The notes: generated from the sequence alone by a model not told the origin. A stretch of DNA of 64,000 nt from Methylotenera sp. (GCA_030693535.1 JAUYAL010000037.1:52961-116960), one strand, 5' to 3'. Shown: positions 18,402 to 28,958, counted from the first letter of the stretch. Numbers and translations are program-made.

Positions 18402-21400
18402 ATGACTAAGTTTTTTATCACGCGGCCAATTTTCGCCTCTGTGCTTTCCATTATTATTGTTTTAGCAGGTTTAGCGGCTGCTTTCAAGCTGCCAATCGCC
18501 CAATACCCACAGATTGCACCGCCAACGGTGACGATTACTGCCAGCTACCCTGGTGCGAGTGCGGATACTTTGTCTAAAACTGTTGCAGGGCCAATTGAAG
18601 AGCAATTAAGTGGTGTTGATAATTTGCTGTATTTTAGTTCCAGTGCTGATTCCAGCGGCACATTGGTCATTACTGTTACTTTTGAAGTCGGCACTAATGT
18701 AGACCAAGCAACCTTCAATGTGAGTAATCGCGTCAATATTGCTACACCGCGTTTGCCAGATGATGTGCGCCGAAATGGTTTGATTGTACAAAAAAAATCG
18801 AACGATATTTTATTGGTAGTGATGCTGACTTCAAAAGATACTAAGCACGATCGTTTGTTTTTAAGCAATTATGCAACACTTAATGTATTGGATGAATTGA
18901 AACGTGTTAAAGGTGTTGGCGATGCCTTGATATTTGGTGGGCAAGACTATGCGATGCGGATTTGGTTGCGACCAGACCGTATGGCGCAATTAGGTGTTAG
19001 TACTAGTGATATTTCCGCTGCAATCAGTGCACAAAACAACCAATATGCTGCAGGTAAAATTGGTCAAGAACCTGCACCAGCAGATCAACAACTGGTCTAT
19101 ACGGTCACTGCAAAAGGGCGCTTGGTCGATCCAGAGCAATTTGGCAACATCATCATTAAAGCCGATGGTGCCAAAGGTCTACTTTACCTAAAAGACGTGG
19201 CACGGATTGAATTAGGGGCGCAAAGTTATAATGTAACTTCCGCGCTTAATGGTCAAACTGGCGTAGCTATTCCCATTTTCTTGCAGAGTGGCGCTAACGC
19301 ACTTGATACGGCTAAAGGTATTAAGTCAAAAGTTGAGGAGCTTAAAGCACGCTTCCCAGCGGGCATGCATTACACCATTCCTTATGATACTAGTGATTTC
19401 GTTAAAGCTACTATTAAAGAGGTGTTTAAGACCTTTGCTGAAGCGTTAGTATTAGTGGTGCTGGTTGTATTTTTATTCTTGCAAAGCTGGCGCGCGACCT
19501 TGATTCCGTTAATAGCAGTGCCGATTTCTTTGGTAGGTACACTTGCTGGGTTATATTTATTTGGTTTTTCTATCAATCTACTAACGTTATTTGCCATGAT
19601 TTTGGCGATAGGTATTGTGGTGGATGACGCGATTGTGGTGCTGGAAAACACTGAACGACTGATGCGGGAGGAAAACTTAGCGCCGCTTCCTGCCGCAATT
19701 AAATCCATTCATCAAGTCTCGGCGGCAGTGGTGGCGATTGTATTGGTCTTGTGTGCCGTGTTTGTGCCAGTTGCTTTTCAGGGTGGAATTGCGGGAGAGT
19801 TGTATCGTCAATTTGCCGTAACAGTGGCAATCTCTGTGGTGATTTCTGGCGTAGTAGCATTAACCTTAACACCTGCGCTATGTGCGATGATTTTGAAAAA
19901 ATCACATAAAAGTAATTGGTTTTTTAATAGATTTAATATTGGCTTTAGTAAATTTACACATGTTTATACCGCTACCGTGGGGTTGACACTTAAGCATAAA
20001 GTGATTGGTGGTTTGGCGTTTGCAGGTATTTTAATCGCACTGGTTGGGCTTTATAAGATTGTACCTAGCAGTTTCGTTCCGGCAGAGGACCAAGGCTACG
20101 TAGTGACTTTGGTAGTGATGCCTGATGGCGCGACATTAAGTCGTACTACTAAAACCACTGAAAATATACGCGCTGCTATTGCTAAAGATCCGGCAGTTGG
20201 ATTTGAATTTGCGGTGAATGGTTTGGAACTACTAACCGGTGCCAATAAAACCAATGCTGCTACTATGTTTGTACGTTTAAAAGATTGGGAAGAGCGTCAA
20301 GTTGGATTAGTACAAGGATTTTTAAATCTATTTAGAAGTAAAGAGAACCAGCAGCTTGGAAAAAGTGCGGATGATATAGTAAAGCAGTTATTTGGTATTG
20401 GTATGAGTCAACCTGATGGTTTGGCGTTCGCGGTCAATCCGCCCGCGATTCGTGGCTTAGGTGCGGCGGCTGGGTTTGAAGTGTATGTGCAAAGTCAGCG
20501 TGATACTGATCCTATTAAGCTAGCTGCTGTCATGAATAATTTAATGGAGGCGATGAGTAAGGAGCCTTTGCTAACTCCACCTAAAACGTTTTTTAGGCCG
20601 ACTGTACCGCAGTTGCAAATTGAGGTGGATGAGGCTAAAGCCATTTCTCAAGGCGTTAAAATCTCAGATATTTACACAACGCTACAAAGCACGATGGGGT
20701 CATTTTACGTGAATGACTTTAATCGGAATGGTCGCACTTACCGAGTGCAGTTGCAGGCTGAGCCACAGTTTAGAATGAAGCCAGAAGATTTGGGGAAGGT
20801 GTATGTGCGTAGTCAGCCAAATAGTTCATACCCTACGGGTAATATGATTCCACTTTCTGCTTTAAGCAAAGTGAGCAATATAGTAGGTGCCGAACAACTT
20901 GAGCGTTATAACGGCTTACTTTCGGCTAAAGTGTTCGGTAGCGGAGCGCCAGGTGTGAGTTCGGGTGATGCGATTAGCGCAGTTGAACGTGTTGCCAAAG
21001 AAAATTTACCAGATGGCTACAAAATTGCTTGGACAGCACAAGCCTATCAAGAAAAACGTACAGGTTCAGCCGCTATGTTTGCTTTTGGTTTTGCAATTGT
21101 TATGGTATTTCTTATTTTAGCTGCCCAGTTTGAAACTTGGGCATTACCATTGGCTGTGATTATGGCTGTCCCGTTTGCCTTAGCAGGCGCATTTTTGGCA
21201 GTATTGTTGCGAGGCATGTCTAACGACATTTACTTCCAAATAGGCCTTATTACGCTTATCGGATTAGCGGCTAAAAATGCAATTCTAATCGTAGAGTTTG
21301 CTAGTCAGAAAATGGAGCAGGGCATGCCAGTAGCTGAAGCCGCATTAGAAGCTGCTCGACTAAGGTTTAGGCCGATTGTTATGACATCAATGGCCTTTGT

Positions 21401-21599
21401 TTTAGGTATCTTGCCACTAGTATTTGCTACAGGTGCAGGTGCCGCAGCAAGGCGTAGTATGGGTACAGGCGTATTTGGAGGCATGATACTAGCAACGTTT
21501 GTTGCCACAATATTTATCCCGCTATTTTTTACTTGGCTCACTGGCAAGCATGTGAGGCATCATGGAAACATAGCTGAAGGAGTAATCGTTAATAAATAA
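18402..21599 (+). CDS. RND multidrug efflux permease (HAE1, AcrB/MexF-like)
   Basis: This inner-membrane proton/drug antiporter of 1065 aa has the RND topology of 12 transmembrane helices with two large periplasmic loops. The N-terminal KFFITRPIFASVLSI is characteristic of HAE1 pumps. The proton-relay Asp pair is in GIVVDDAIVV (about 405-415). The C-terminal half repeats the fold with GLAAKNAILIVEF. It forms an operon with the adaptor upstream. The outer-membrane partner must come from elsewhere. The substrate range cannot be predicted. Confidence 0.95.
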   Translation: MTKFFITRPIFASVLSIIIVLAGLAAAFKLPIAQYPQIAPPTVTITASYPGASADTLSKTVAGPIEEQLSGVDNLLYFSSSADSSGTLVITVTFEVGTNVDQATFNVSNRVNIATPRLPDDVRRNGLIVQKKSNDILLVVMLTSKDTKHDRLFLSNYATLNVLDELKRVKGVGDALIFGGQDYAMRIWLRPDRMAQLGVSTSDISAAISAQNNQYAAGKIGQEPAPADQQLVYTVTAKGRLVDPEQFGNIIIKADGAKGLLYLKDVARIELGAQSYNVTSALNGQTGVAIPIFLQSGANALDTAKGIKSKVEELKARFPAGMHYTIPYDTSDFVKATIKEVFKTFAEALVLVVLVVFLFLQSWRATLIPLIAVPISLVGTLAGLYLFGFSINLLTLFAMILAIGIVVDDAIVVLENTERLMREENLAPLPAAIKSIHQVSAAVVAIVLVLCAVFVPVAFQGGIAGELYRQFAVTVAISVVISGVVALTLTPALCAMILKKSHKSNWFFNRFNIGFSKFTHVYTATVGLTLKHKVIGGLAFAGILIALVGLYKIVPSSFVPAEDQGYVVTLVVMPDGATLSRTTKTTENIRAAIAKDPAVGFEFAVNGLELLTGANKTNAATMFVRLKDWEERQVGLVQGFLNLFRSKENQQLGKSADDIVKQLFGIGMSQPDGLAFAVNPPAIRGLGAAAGFEVYVQSQRDTDPIKLAAVMNNLMEAMSKEPLLTPPKTFFRPTVPQLQIEVDEAKAISQGVKISDIYTTLQSTMGSFYVNDFNRNGRTYRVQLQAEPQFRMKPEDLGKVYVRSQPNSSYPTGNMIPLSALSKVSNIVGAEQLERYNGLLSAKVFGSGAPGVSSGDAISAVERVAKENLPDGYKIAWTAQAYQEKRTGSAAMFAFGFAIVMVFLILAAQFETWALPLAVIMAVPFALAGAFLAVLLRGMSNDIYFQIGLITLIGLAAKNAILIVEFASQKMEQGMPVAEAALEAARLRFRPIVMTSMAFVLGILPLVFATGAGAAARRSMGTGVFGGMILATFVATIFIPLFFTWLTGKHVRHHGNIAEGVIVNK

Positions 21600-21619
21600 T
21601 ATGATGCTTTTTGTATACT

Positions 21620-23317
21620 TTAAATTACTTCAGTGTAAGTAACTTGTAGCCAGTTTTCATGATGCTCTAAGGATTCAGTAAATTTAACTACCACCTCTTT
21701 ACCTAAAAGATTAACTCTGTATGAATCATTTTTGTTGTAATGGAGTCTAGGCACAATTAACGTATCTAATTCACAGATGGCAAATTCTTTTGGTAAGTAT
21801 AAGCAGGTAAAGCTTGTTGCTTGACTGTCAAAGCTCACAGAATCAGAGAAATCTTTTCTATTAAAACTAACGGTATTTGCAAAGCCATTTGTGCTCGCAC
21901 TGTCAGAAGCGACTGGTTTGAAAACAATTCGACTAATGTTTTTTGCTTCAACACAAAAGCCAGTTTTACTTAACATTTCAACACCAATGTGTAACTCATG
22001 ACCAACTATAGGTTTGATGCTACGAATAACTCCGATTCTAGTGTCGCCTTTTTGGCCTTGCATTGAAACGCCAATCATCATACCTAAGCTTACTTCACCA
22101 GCAGGCTTACTAATGTGCAATCCTAAGCCTTGGCTACTCTCATCTACAATGTTAGATTGACCCGCTCCTAAATCGAAATAGATGATATTTGGTTCAGCAT
22201 TTCCCTTAGCTATATGGTGTGAGGCTAATCTCTCATCAAATGTTTTGTTACCTTGGTAGTATTTATCTCCACGCTGCAGTTGAATACTTTCATTTTGTTT
22301 TATGTGGTAGCAAGTGTTTTCAAAACCAAAGGTGGTTGTGGCTGATTTAGCTGTTTTTGTGCGCTCATGAGCCCTGCGCTGACGTTTATATTCTATACGA
22401 GACCATTCGGTGCGCAAAATTTCTAAGGTATCTAAGGCGTATTTGTTGCTGATAAATTCGTTCATTAATTGCTGCTTTGGTGATATTTTGAATTCTATCA
22501 AAGATAAGCAGAGCTCAATTTTTGAATTAATACTGTCAAAACACCAATAGCGATAACTATCTGCTGGCTTGAAGTTTCGAATACGCCTTGCAGGCAAGTC
22601 GCTAATGGTATCTACATAAAATAAGTGTTTTTTCTCATCAAAAGTGTTCTGAATTAGAATTTTCGGAGTCCAACTGGTTAGCATCTTGCTCACCAAATCA
22701 ATTTGTCGGCGTTTAAAGCTTAAGCTCTCTAAGCTACCAAGCATGCAAGCTCGCATATAGATGGATGATAATGTAGTCATCTCTTGTTCTGGATAGGTAT
22801 GTACATTACTTTCTAGAAGCGAATGTCGTTCTCCGATTAGGTAAAGTTTAGATACTTGCAACCATACATTTGCTGGTGCGGTTTGGTAGTTGTAGTAACG
22901 CCACTTTATCATTTCAGTTGCGCTGTTTATAGCGCGTGCTAGCATTACCAGCAAAGATTCTGGTTGAGACGGGGCTAAATTTTCTGCAAGTGAGACATAG
23001 ATTAAAAAAAGCTGACGATGATATAAAAATACCGCGTTTGCAATGCGTTCTTCAAGCTCAATACTTATATTATCAATATTGATGTAATGTGCTGTGATTT
23101 TTTCGACAATGATGCGTGTTTTTTCGTCAACTGAAAAAAGTGCGTCAAGATACAAGTCATCTTGAAATAGATTATTTTTCGCATCAGCATTGAGTTGCCG
23201 CGTGGCATGTTCAATGGCTGCGATTTCATCCATGTCTTTTAGCTCATTCACCCAAGCCAATGTACCTAAAGGCATAAGTGTATGTGAATGATTAAATATT
23301 TTTTTAAATAATCCCAT
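21620..23317 (-). CDS. Large protein with a probable C-terminal PilZ-like domain
   Basis: The 565-aa product is mostly alpha-helical and lacks a signal peptide. A C-terminal part (about residues 385-530) contains DESSQGLGLHI, VSMQGQKGDTRIGVIRSI and HIGVEMLS, which resembles the (D/N)xSxxG and GVIR/IGVE pattern of PilZ c-di-GMP-binding domains. A canonical RxxxR before it is not obvious. The start is set at ATG 23317 (MGLFKKIFNHSH). An in-frame ATG at 23404 would add 29 residues of intergenic appearance. It is convergent with the RND operon. The exact function is unknown. Confidence 0.65.
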   Translation of the reverse strand: MGLFKKIFNHSHTLMPLGTLAWVNELKDMDEIAAIEHATRQLNADAKNNLFQDDLYLDALFSVDEKTRIIVEKITAHYINIDNISIELEERIANAVFLYHRQLFLIYVSLAENLAPSQPESLLVMLARAINSATEMIKWRYYNYQTAPANVWLQVSKLYLIGERHSLLESNVHTYPEQEMTTLSSIYMRACMLGSLESLSFKRRQIDLVSKMLTSWTPKILIQNTFDEKKHLFYVDTISDLPARRIRNFKPADSYRYWCFDSINSKIELCLSLIEFKISPKQQLMNEFISNKYALDTLEILRTEWSRIEYKRQRRAHERTKTAKSATTTFGFENTCYHIKQNESIQLQRGDKYYQGNKTFDERLASHHIAKGNAEPNIIYFDLGAGQSNIVDESSQGLGLHISKPAGEVSLGMMIGVSMQGQKGDTRIGVIRSIKPIVGHELHIGVEMLSKTGFCVEAKNISRIVFKPVASDSASTNGFANTVSFNRKDFSDSVSFDSQATSFTCLYLPKEFAICELDTLIVPRLHYNKNDSYRVNLLGKEVVVKFTESLEHHENWLQVTYTEVI

Positions 23318-23566
23318 TTTTTGTTTTATTAAACTTATTAATTTACAAAGCGAAGTAATACAAGCAATTACTGTGCCATCTATTTTACTAGGATTAGATC
23401 GCATAGATATAAGCTAACAGCCTATGGAAGTATTGCCTGTAGAAAGCTTATTTAGTTCGCTTTCAAAGTAAATTCTGTAAAAAATTAATAGATATAAAAT
23501 GATAGGCTTAAAGCGATGTCCTGAGCCATGTTAAAATAAGAGCAATTACATTAAATTTTGTTAAAT

Positions 23567-24976
23567 ATGACAGTTCGAACTCGTTTTGCTCCAAGCCCCA
23601 CAGGTTTCCTTCACATCGGTGGTGCGCGTACCGCTTTATTTTCTTGGGCTTTTGCTAAAAAGCATGGAGGAGATTTTATTCTGCGTATTGAAGATACTGA
23701 TGTTGCTCGTAGTACTCCAGAGGCAGTGCAAGCTATTTTGGATGGCATGCAATGGCTAGGCTTGGATTATGATGAAGGACCTTTTTATCAAATGCAACGA
23801 ATGGATCGCTATCGACAAGTTATTCAAACTATGCTGGAAGCGGGATGCGCATATTATTGCTATAGTAGTAAAGAGGATCTTGAAGTTTTGCGTGAGCAGC
23901 AAATGGCTAGTAAATTAAAGCCGCGCTACGATGGTAAGTGGCGTCCGGAATCTGGGAAATTATTGCCAACACCACCACAAGGCGTTTCACCTTCCATTCG
24001 TTTCAAGAATCCACGAGATGGAGTTGTGGCTTGGGATGATATGGTCAAAGGTCACATAGAAATAGCTAATGCGGAGTTGGATGATTTAATCATTGCACGT
24101 GCAGATGGTACGCCCACCTATAATTTTTGTGTGGTGGTCGATGATAGTGATATGGGCATTACGCAAGTAATACGTGGCGATGATCATGTGAATAATACGC
24201 CTCGCCAAATCAATATGCTGAAAGCTTTGGCTAAACTAAATTCAAGTATTAAAGTGCCACAATACGCGCATTTGTCGATGATTTTAGGTGGCGATGGTCA
24301 AAAACTTTCTAAGCGCCATGGTGCAGTCAGTGTGATGCAATATGACGAAGATGGATACTTGCCAGAAGCTGTGATTAACTATTTGGCTCGATTAGGATGG
24401 AGTCATGGCGATGATGAAGTGTTCAGTAAACAACAGTTTTCTGAATGGTTTGATTTAGACCACATCACGCCATCAGCAGCGCAATTTAATACTGAGAAAC
24501 TTAATTGGTTGAACGCGCATTATATTAAGCAGGCTGATAATGAATATCTTGTAAAAGATATTTCTAAGCGATTGGCTAAACTGGGCGTGACTGTCAGTAG
24601 CCAACCAAGTCTGTCGACTGTGATTGATTTATATAAGGAGCGTGCGAATACCTTAAATGAGCTTGCGGCTAGCATTGCTTATTTTTATCAAAGACCTGCT
24701 TTAGACGTCATTGCCTCAGAAAAACATTTAACGGCTGATGTTAAGCCTATACTTGTTGCTTTGGCTAATTCTTTAAAAAATATTGATTGGCAAGCGGAAC
24801 ATATACACCATGAGATAGAGGCGGCAGTCACTAGTAACGCGATAAAGTTTCCTAAAGTAGCTATGCCGTTGCGCGTTATGCTGACGGGCATCGCACAATC
24901 ACCGAGTATAGATCAGGTGATGGCTTTATTGGGTAAAGATGAAGTGTTAGTAAGAATAGAATCGGCTTTAAAATAA
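23567..24976 (+). CDS. gltX: Glutamate--tRNA ligase GltX
   Basis: This class I synthetase charges tRNA-Glu. The 469-aa protein starts MTVRTRFAPSPTGFLHIGG, with the HIGH-type motif HIGG and, near residue 250, KLSKRHG (KMSKS-type). The ATG at 23567 is chosen over a TTG three codons upstream because it gives the standard family N-terminus. It stands alone on the plus strand, divergent from the PilZ-like gene. Nothing coding is seen in the 196 bases that follow it. Confidence 0.96.
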   Translation: MTVRTRFAPSPTGFLHIGGARTALFSWAFAKKHGGDFILRIEDTDVARSTPEAVQAILDGMQWLGLDYDEGPFYQMQRMDRYRQVIQTMLEAGCAYYCYSSKEDLEVLREQQMASKLKPRYDGKWRPESGKLLPTPPQGVSPSIRFKNPRDGVVAWDDMVKGHIEIANAELDDLIIARADGTPTYNFCVVVDDSDMGITQVIRGDDHVNNTPRQINMLKALAKLNSSIKVPQYAHLSMILGGDGQKLSKRHGAVSVMQYDEDGYLPEAVINYLARLGWSHGDDEVFSKQQFSEWFDLDHITPSAAQFNTEKLNWLNAHYIKQADNEYLVKDISKRLAKLGVTVSSQPSLSTVIDLYKERANTLNELAASIAYFYQRPALDVIASEKHLTADVKPILVALANSLKNIDWQAEHIHHEIEAAVTSNAIKFPKVAMPLRVMLTGIAQSPSIDQVMALLGKDEVLVRIESALK

Positions 24977-25172
24977 AGTCGGTTCTGAGGTTGGTTTAAA
25001 GAGATACATGCTATTGAAATTTTTAGCTTATGCTCCATGTTAGATTTGAGCTTAAATAATTTGAATGAAATTTAGAACGAATTGCATTGTTCTTAATCTT
25101 AAGTGGAGTAGCATCAGTTGTATAATTGATACTATGCAGTATTTATTAAACTCCAAACAATAGGAGAAAGTC

Positions 25173-25409
25173 ATGATTCAAAAAGGACAAATGTTACAAG
25201 ACCCATTTCTTAACGCTTTACGTAAAGAACATGTCGCTGTATCTATTTATCTCGTCAATGGTATTAAGCTGCAAGGTCAAGTCGACTCATTCGATCAGTA
25301 TGTGATTTTACTTAAAAATACGGTCACCCAAATGGTATATAAGCATGCTATTTCAACCATTGTTCCCGCGCGCATGGTGACAATCGACGCTGCAGAAGGT
25401 GATGCGTAA
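25173..25409 (+). CDS. hfq: RNA chaperone Hfq
   Basis: Hfq is the hexameric Sm-like protein that pairs small RNAs with mRNAs. The 78-aa protein has the Sm1 motif ([22 protein letters not shown]) and the Sm2 motif YKHAIST with the conserved KH pair. A strong AGGAG ribosome binding site precedes the ATG. A TATAAT at 25121-25126 could be its -10 element, but no good -35 accompanies it. It is 3 bases from hflX, the usual hfq-hflX pair. Hfq implies that trans-acting sRNAs operate here. Confidence 0.97.
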   Translation: MIQKGQMLQDPFLNALRKEHVAVSIYLVNGIKLQGQVDSFDQYVILLKNTVTQMVYKHAISTIVPARMVTIDAAEGDA

Positions 25410-25412
25410 AAG

Positions 25413-26549
25413 TTGAAAGATCTGTTTGAACGGCCAAGTGGTGGTGATGCTGCCATTATGGTAAGCGTAAATTTTGGTGATAATGATTACGAAGAAAGCT
25501 TACATGAGCTTCGCCAATTAAGTATTAGCGCAGGCTTAGCTATACGCGGAACAATCGAGGGTAAGCGGTCGGTCCCTGATGCGAAACTTTTCATCGGCAG
25601 TGGTAAGGCAGACGAGCTGTCACAAATGATGCATGCTAGCGAGGCAAATATTGCAGTATTTAATCATGATCTTTCCCCCTCTCAGCAACGCAATTTGGAA
25701 CGGCTATTAAAGGCTCGTGTTGTCGATAGGACGGGATTAATTCTAGATATTTTCAGTCAGCGTGCACAAAGTCATGAAGGAAAACTGCAGGTTGAACTTG
25801 CACAACTAGAGCATTTGTCCACGCGATTGGTTCGTGGTTGGACGCATTTGGAGCGTCAAAAAGGTGGTATTGGAGTGCGTGGCGGTCCTGGAGAAACGCA
25901 GTTGGAACTTGATAGACGTATGTTGCGAATTCGAGTCAAACAGTTGCGTGAAAAACTCATTAAACTCAAGGCACAACGAAGTATGCAACGTAGAGCGCGC
26001 AAGCGCTCAAATGTCATGACAGTGTCACTCGTCGGTTACACCAATGCAGGAAAATCTACTATATTTAATCGCTTAACCAAAGCTGATAATTATGTTGCTG
26101 ATCAACTTTTTGCGACGCTAGATACAACTACGCATAAGATTTACATTGCTGATTGCGGAGATGTGGTGATTTCAGATACAGTTGGCTTTATTAAACACTT
26201 ACCACATGCCTTAGTTGAAGCTTTTAGCGCAACTTTGGAAGAAGCAGTCCAAGCTGATTTATTATTGCATATTGTCGATACAGCAAGTACTAATCGTGAT
26301 GAACAGGTTGCGCAAGTGAATAAAGTGCTACTTGAAATAGGTGCTGCCAACGTTCCGCAGATTTTGGTACACAACCAAATTGACCGAGTCGGATTGGGGC
26401 CATCATTTAGCCGTGATGAATATGGTAGAATTACAACCCTGCATGCCTCCGCCAAGACAGGTGAAGGCATATCTTTGTTAAGGTTAGCGATGGCTGAACA
26501 TAGCCAGCACTTACATAAAATGAGTACTGAAGAGAGTTCGTATTTTTAA
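25413..26549 (+). CDS. hflX: Ribosome-associated GTPase HflX
   Basis: HflX splits stalled 70S ribosomes under stress. The 378-aa protein has the N-terminal glycine-rich HflX domain (GERSGG-like region: GIGVRGGPGETQLELDRR at about 155-172) and a coiled basic linker. The GTPase domain follows with P-loop GYTNAGKST (about 208-216), SDTVGFI and HNQID (an NKxD variant). The start is TTG at 25413, just after the hfq stop. The HNQID in place of NKxD is a mild deviation worth noting. Confidence 0.94.
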   Translation: MKDLFERPSGGDAAIMVSVNFGDNDYEESLHELRQLSISAGLAIRGTIEGKRSVPDAKLFIGSGKADELSQMMHASEANIAVFNHDLSPSQQRNLERLLKARVVDRTGLILDIFSQRAQSHEGKLQVELAQLEHLSTRLVRGWTHLERQKGGIGVRGGPGETQLELDRRMLRIRVKQLREKLIKLKAQRSMQRRARKRSNVMTVSLVGYTNAGKSTIFNRLTKADNYVADQLFATLDTTTHKIYIADCGDVVISDTVGFIKHLPHALVEAFSATLEEAVQADLLLHIVDTASTNRDEQVAQVNKVLLEIGAANVPQILVHNQIDRVGLGPSFSRDEYGRITTLHASAKTGEGISLLRLAMAEHSQHLHKMSTEESSYF

Positions 26550-26658
26550 ACGACTTTTATATTAAGTTTGTTGAAGTTTTTAATTTGATTTAATGGGCCG
26601 TCATTTTTGTCCTAACGCAGTGTTGAATAATTGTATGATTGATTTTTTGGAGTGTTAA

Positions 26659-27861
26659 ATGATTAAATTTCCTGGATGGAAAGCGCAAAATAACGAAGGC
26701 CCGCCAGATTTAGATGAAGTCATGCGTGATTTGAGTCGTAAAATCAATAATTTATTTGGCAAAGGTGGCGGTAATCAGCCCAATCGGCCTTCAGATAATC
26801 AGCCTCGTGAGCCTATTGGTAATGGTTTTAATCTGCCAATTTTACCTATTGTTGTCGTGCTCGTTTTAATTTGGATGGCAACTGGTTTCTATATTGTAGA
26901 TCAAGGTTCATTAGGTGTTGTAAAGCGCTTTGGTAACTTTGTTGAAACTTCAGAGCCTGGACCACGTTGGCATTTTCCATACCCCTTAGAGACTGCAGAT
27001 GTGGTAAATATGGAGCAAGTGCGCAGGTTAGAAGTTGGCTACAGAAGCACTGGTGAAGGCAGTGGTAGCAAGGTAAAGCAGCCTAAAGAGGCGCTGATGT
27101 TGACTGAAGATGAAAACATCATTGATTTACAATTTGCAGTTCAATATAACCTTAAAAATGCAAAAGACTATTTGTTTAATAACCGCTCAACAGACTCAGC
27201 AGTGATGTCTGCAGCTGAAACTGCTATTCGTGAGGTTGTAGGAAAAAGTAAACTTGATGACCTATTGCAAAAAGGTTTGGCGGATACATCTGAGCGTATG
27301 CAGATAATTTTGGATAGTTACAAAACAGGTGTGAACATCACCAGTGTTTCTTTGCAAAGCGCACAACCGCCAGAGCCAGTACAAGAGGCTTTTGAAGATG
27401 TGAACCGAGCAAACCAAGACAATCAACGTCAGATTAATGAAGGTCAAGCATATGCTAATGACGTCATACCTAAAGCGCGTGGTACAGCTTCAAGGCTATT
27501 AGCGGAAGCTGCTGGATATAAATTGAAAATTGAAAGTGAAGCAAAGGGTAACGCTAGCCGGTTTGACCAAATCTTAGCGCAATATAACAACGCACCTGAA
27601 GTTACTCGCCAACGTTTATTTTTAGATGCTCAAGAGCAGATTTTGTCTAGCGTGAGCAAAGTCGTCGTAGATCAAAAAGCAGGTAATAGCATGCTTTACC
27701 TACCACTTGATAAACTGATTGGTGCTACTGGTAATGCGAGCGTTCAACAATCACAATCTATGCAATCGCTTAACCCACAAGCCGCCGTTGCGTCAGAGCA
27801 AGCGCTAGAAACTGATCGTACACGAGATGCTTTTCGTAGTCGCGACAGAGAAAGTCGATAA
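26659..27861 (+). CDS. hflK: FtsH protease modulator HflK
   Basis: HflK is an SPFH/prohibitin-type protein that with HflC cages the FtsH protease on the periplasmic side of the inner membrane. The 400-aa protein has a Gly/Asn-rich cytoplasmic N-terminus, one transmembrane segment (about 60-80), an SPFH domain (about 80-270) and a long helical C-terminal part. The start ATG is preceded by GGAG. It is followed 6-9 bases later by hflC. Confidence 0.96.
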   Translation: MIKFPGWKAQNNEGPPDLDEVMRDLSRKINNLFGKGGGNQPNRPSDNQPREPIGNGFNLPILPIVVVLVLIWMATGFYIVDQGSLGVVKRFGNFVETSEPGPRWHFPYPLETADVVNMEQVRRLEVGYRSTGEGSGSKVKQPKEALMLTEDENIIDLQFAVQYNLKNAKDYLFNNRSTDSAVMSAAETAIREVVGKSKLDDLLQKGLADTSERMQIILDSYKTGVNITSVSLQSAQPPEPVQEAFEDVNRANQDNQRQINEGQAYANDVIPKARGTASRLLAEAAGYKLKIESEAKGNASRFDQILAQYNNAPEVTRQRLFLDAQEQILSSVSKVVVDQKAGNSMLYLPLDKLIGATGNASVQQSQSMQSLNPQAAVASEQALETDRTRDAFRSRDRESR

Positions 27862-27870
27862 GGAATAGTG

Positions 27871-28743
27871 ATGAAAAATTTAACAAATATTATTGTTGCG
27901 GTAGTGGTTGCTGCTTTATTATTTTCAGCATCTGCTTTTACCGTAGATCAAACACAATTCGTTATTGTGCAACGCTTAGGTCAAATTATTGATGTGAAAA
28001 AAGAGCCAGGCCTACATTTTAAAATACCGATGCTCGATAATCTAAAATACTTTGATAATCGAATTCTCACTTTAGATTGGGAACAGCCAGCAAAATTTAT
28101 CACTAGTGAAAATAAATATATGATGGTCGATTCTTTTGTAAAATGGCGCATTATTGATCCAGCTAAATATTATGTGTCGATTAAAGATGGCGGAGAAGCT
28201 GCCGCTGAAGATAGGCTTTCAAAAGTTGTCAATGCTGGCTTACGAGCTGAGTTTGGTAAACGTACTGTGCATGATGTTATTGCGGGAGAACGTACCGTGA
28301 TTATGGATAGTTTACGTAAAAGAGCTGACATGGAAGCTCGTCAAATAGGTATTCAGGTCGTTGATGTACGTTTGAAACGTGTGGATTATGCTGAAGAGAT
28401 CAGTAAATCAGTGTTTGATCGTATGATTGCTGAACGTAAGCGCCTTGCTAATCAACTAAGGTCAGAGGGTTCAGCGGCATCAGAGAAAATTCGCGCTGAT
28501 GCAGACAAGCAACGCGAAGTCATAATTGCAGAGGCTTACCGTGATGCGCAAAAAACAAAGGGTGAAGGTGATGCTTCAGCTGCGGCAATTTACAACCAAG
28601 CCTATGGTAAAAATCCTGAGTTTTATGCATTCTATCGTAGCACTGAAGCCTACAAAAATAGCTTTAAAAGTAAAAGTGACGTGATGGTGTTAGATCCAGG
28701 TTCTGATTTCTTTAAATATATGCGTAGCCCTGCGAAGAAATAA
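27871..28743 (+). CDS. hflC: FtsH protease modulator HflC
   Basis: HflC is the partner of HflK in the HflKC-FtsH supercomplex. The 290-aa protein has an N-terminal transmembrane anchor (about 5-22), an SPFH domain with QRLGQIIDVKKEPGLHFKIP, and a helical C-terminal region ending in LDPGSDFFKYM. ATG 27871 is preferred to the adjacent GTG 27868 because an AAGGA lies 6-7 bases upstream. The gene belongs to the hflKC-DUF2065 operon. Confidence 0.96.
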   Translation: MKNLTNIIVAVVVAALLFSASAFTVDQTQFVIVQRLGQIIDVKKEPGLHFKIPMLDNLKYFDNRILTLDWEQPAKFITSENKYMMVDSFVKWRIIDPAKYYVSIKDGGEAAAEDRLSKVVNAGLRAEFGKRTVHDVIAGERTVIMDSLRKRADMEARQIGIQVVDVRLKRVDYAEEISKSVFDRMIAERKRLANQLRSEGSAASEKIRADADKQREVIIAEAYRDAQKTKGEGDASAAAIYNQAYGKNPEFYAFYRSTEAYKNSFKSKSDVMVLDPGSDFFKYMRSPAKK

Positions 28744-28772
28744 ATAGGCAAGTAATTAGGTTTGAAAATATT

Positions 28773-28958
28773 TTGAAAGACAGTCTGCTTATCGCGTTCA
28801 GTTTGATGCTTATACTAGAAGGTTTGATGCCATTGCTACTCCCGCAAGCATGGCGTGATACCTTTAAACGCATGGTAGAGTTAAAAGATGGTCAGCTACG
28901 TTTTGTTGGTTTAATTTCAATTGTTGCAGGCCTGTTACTTTACTGGATAGCAAGATGA
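28773..28958 (+). CDS. DUF2065 family small membrane protein
   Basis: This 61-aa protein has two hydrophobic helices (about 4-22 and 42-59) around the conserved LEGLMPLLLPQAWRDTF segment that marks the DUF2065/YjeT family. The start is TTG at 28773. It sits between hflC and hisZ, where betaproteobacteria keep this gene, so a link with HflKC is likely but unproven. Its stop overlaps the ATG of the FecR-domain gene. Confidence 0.85.
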   Translation: MKDSLLIAFSLMLILEGLMPLLLPQAWRDTFKRMVELKDGQLRFVGLISIVAGLLLYWIAR

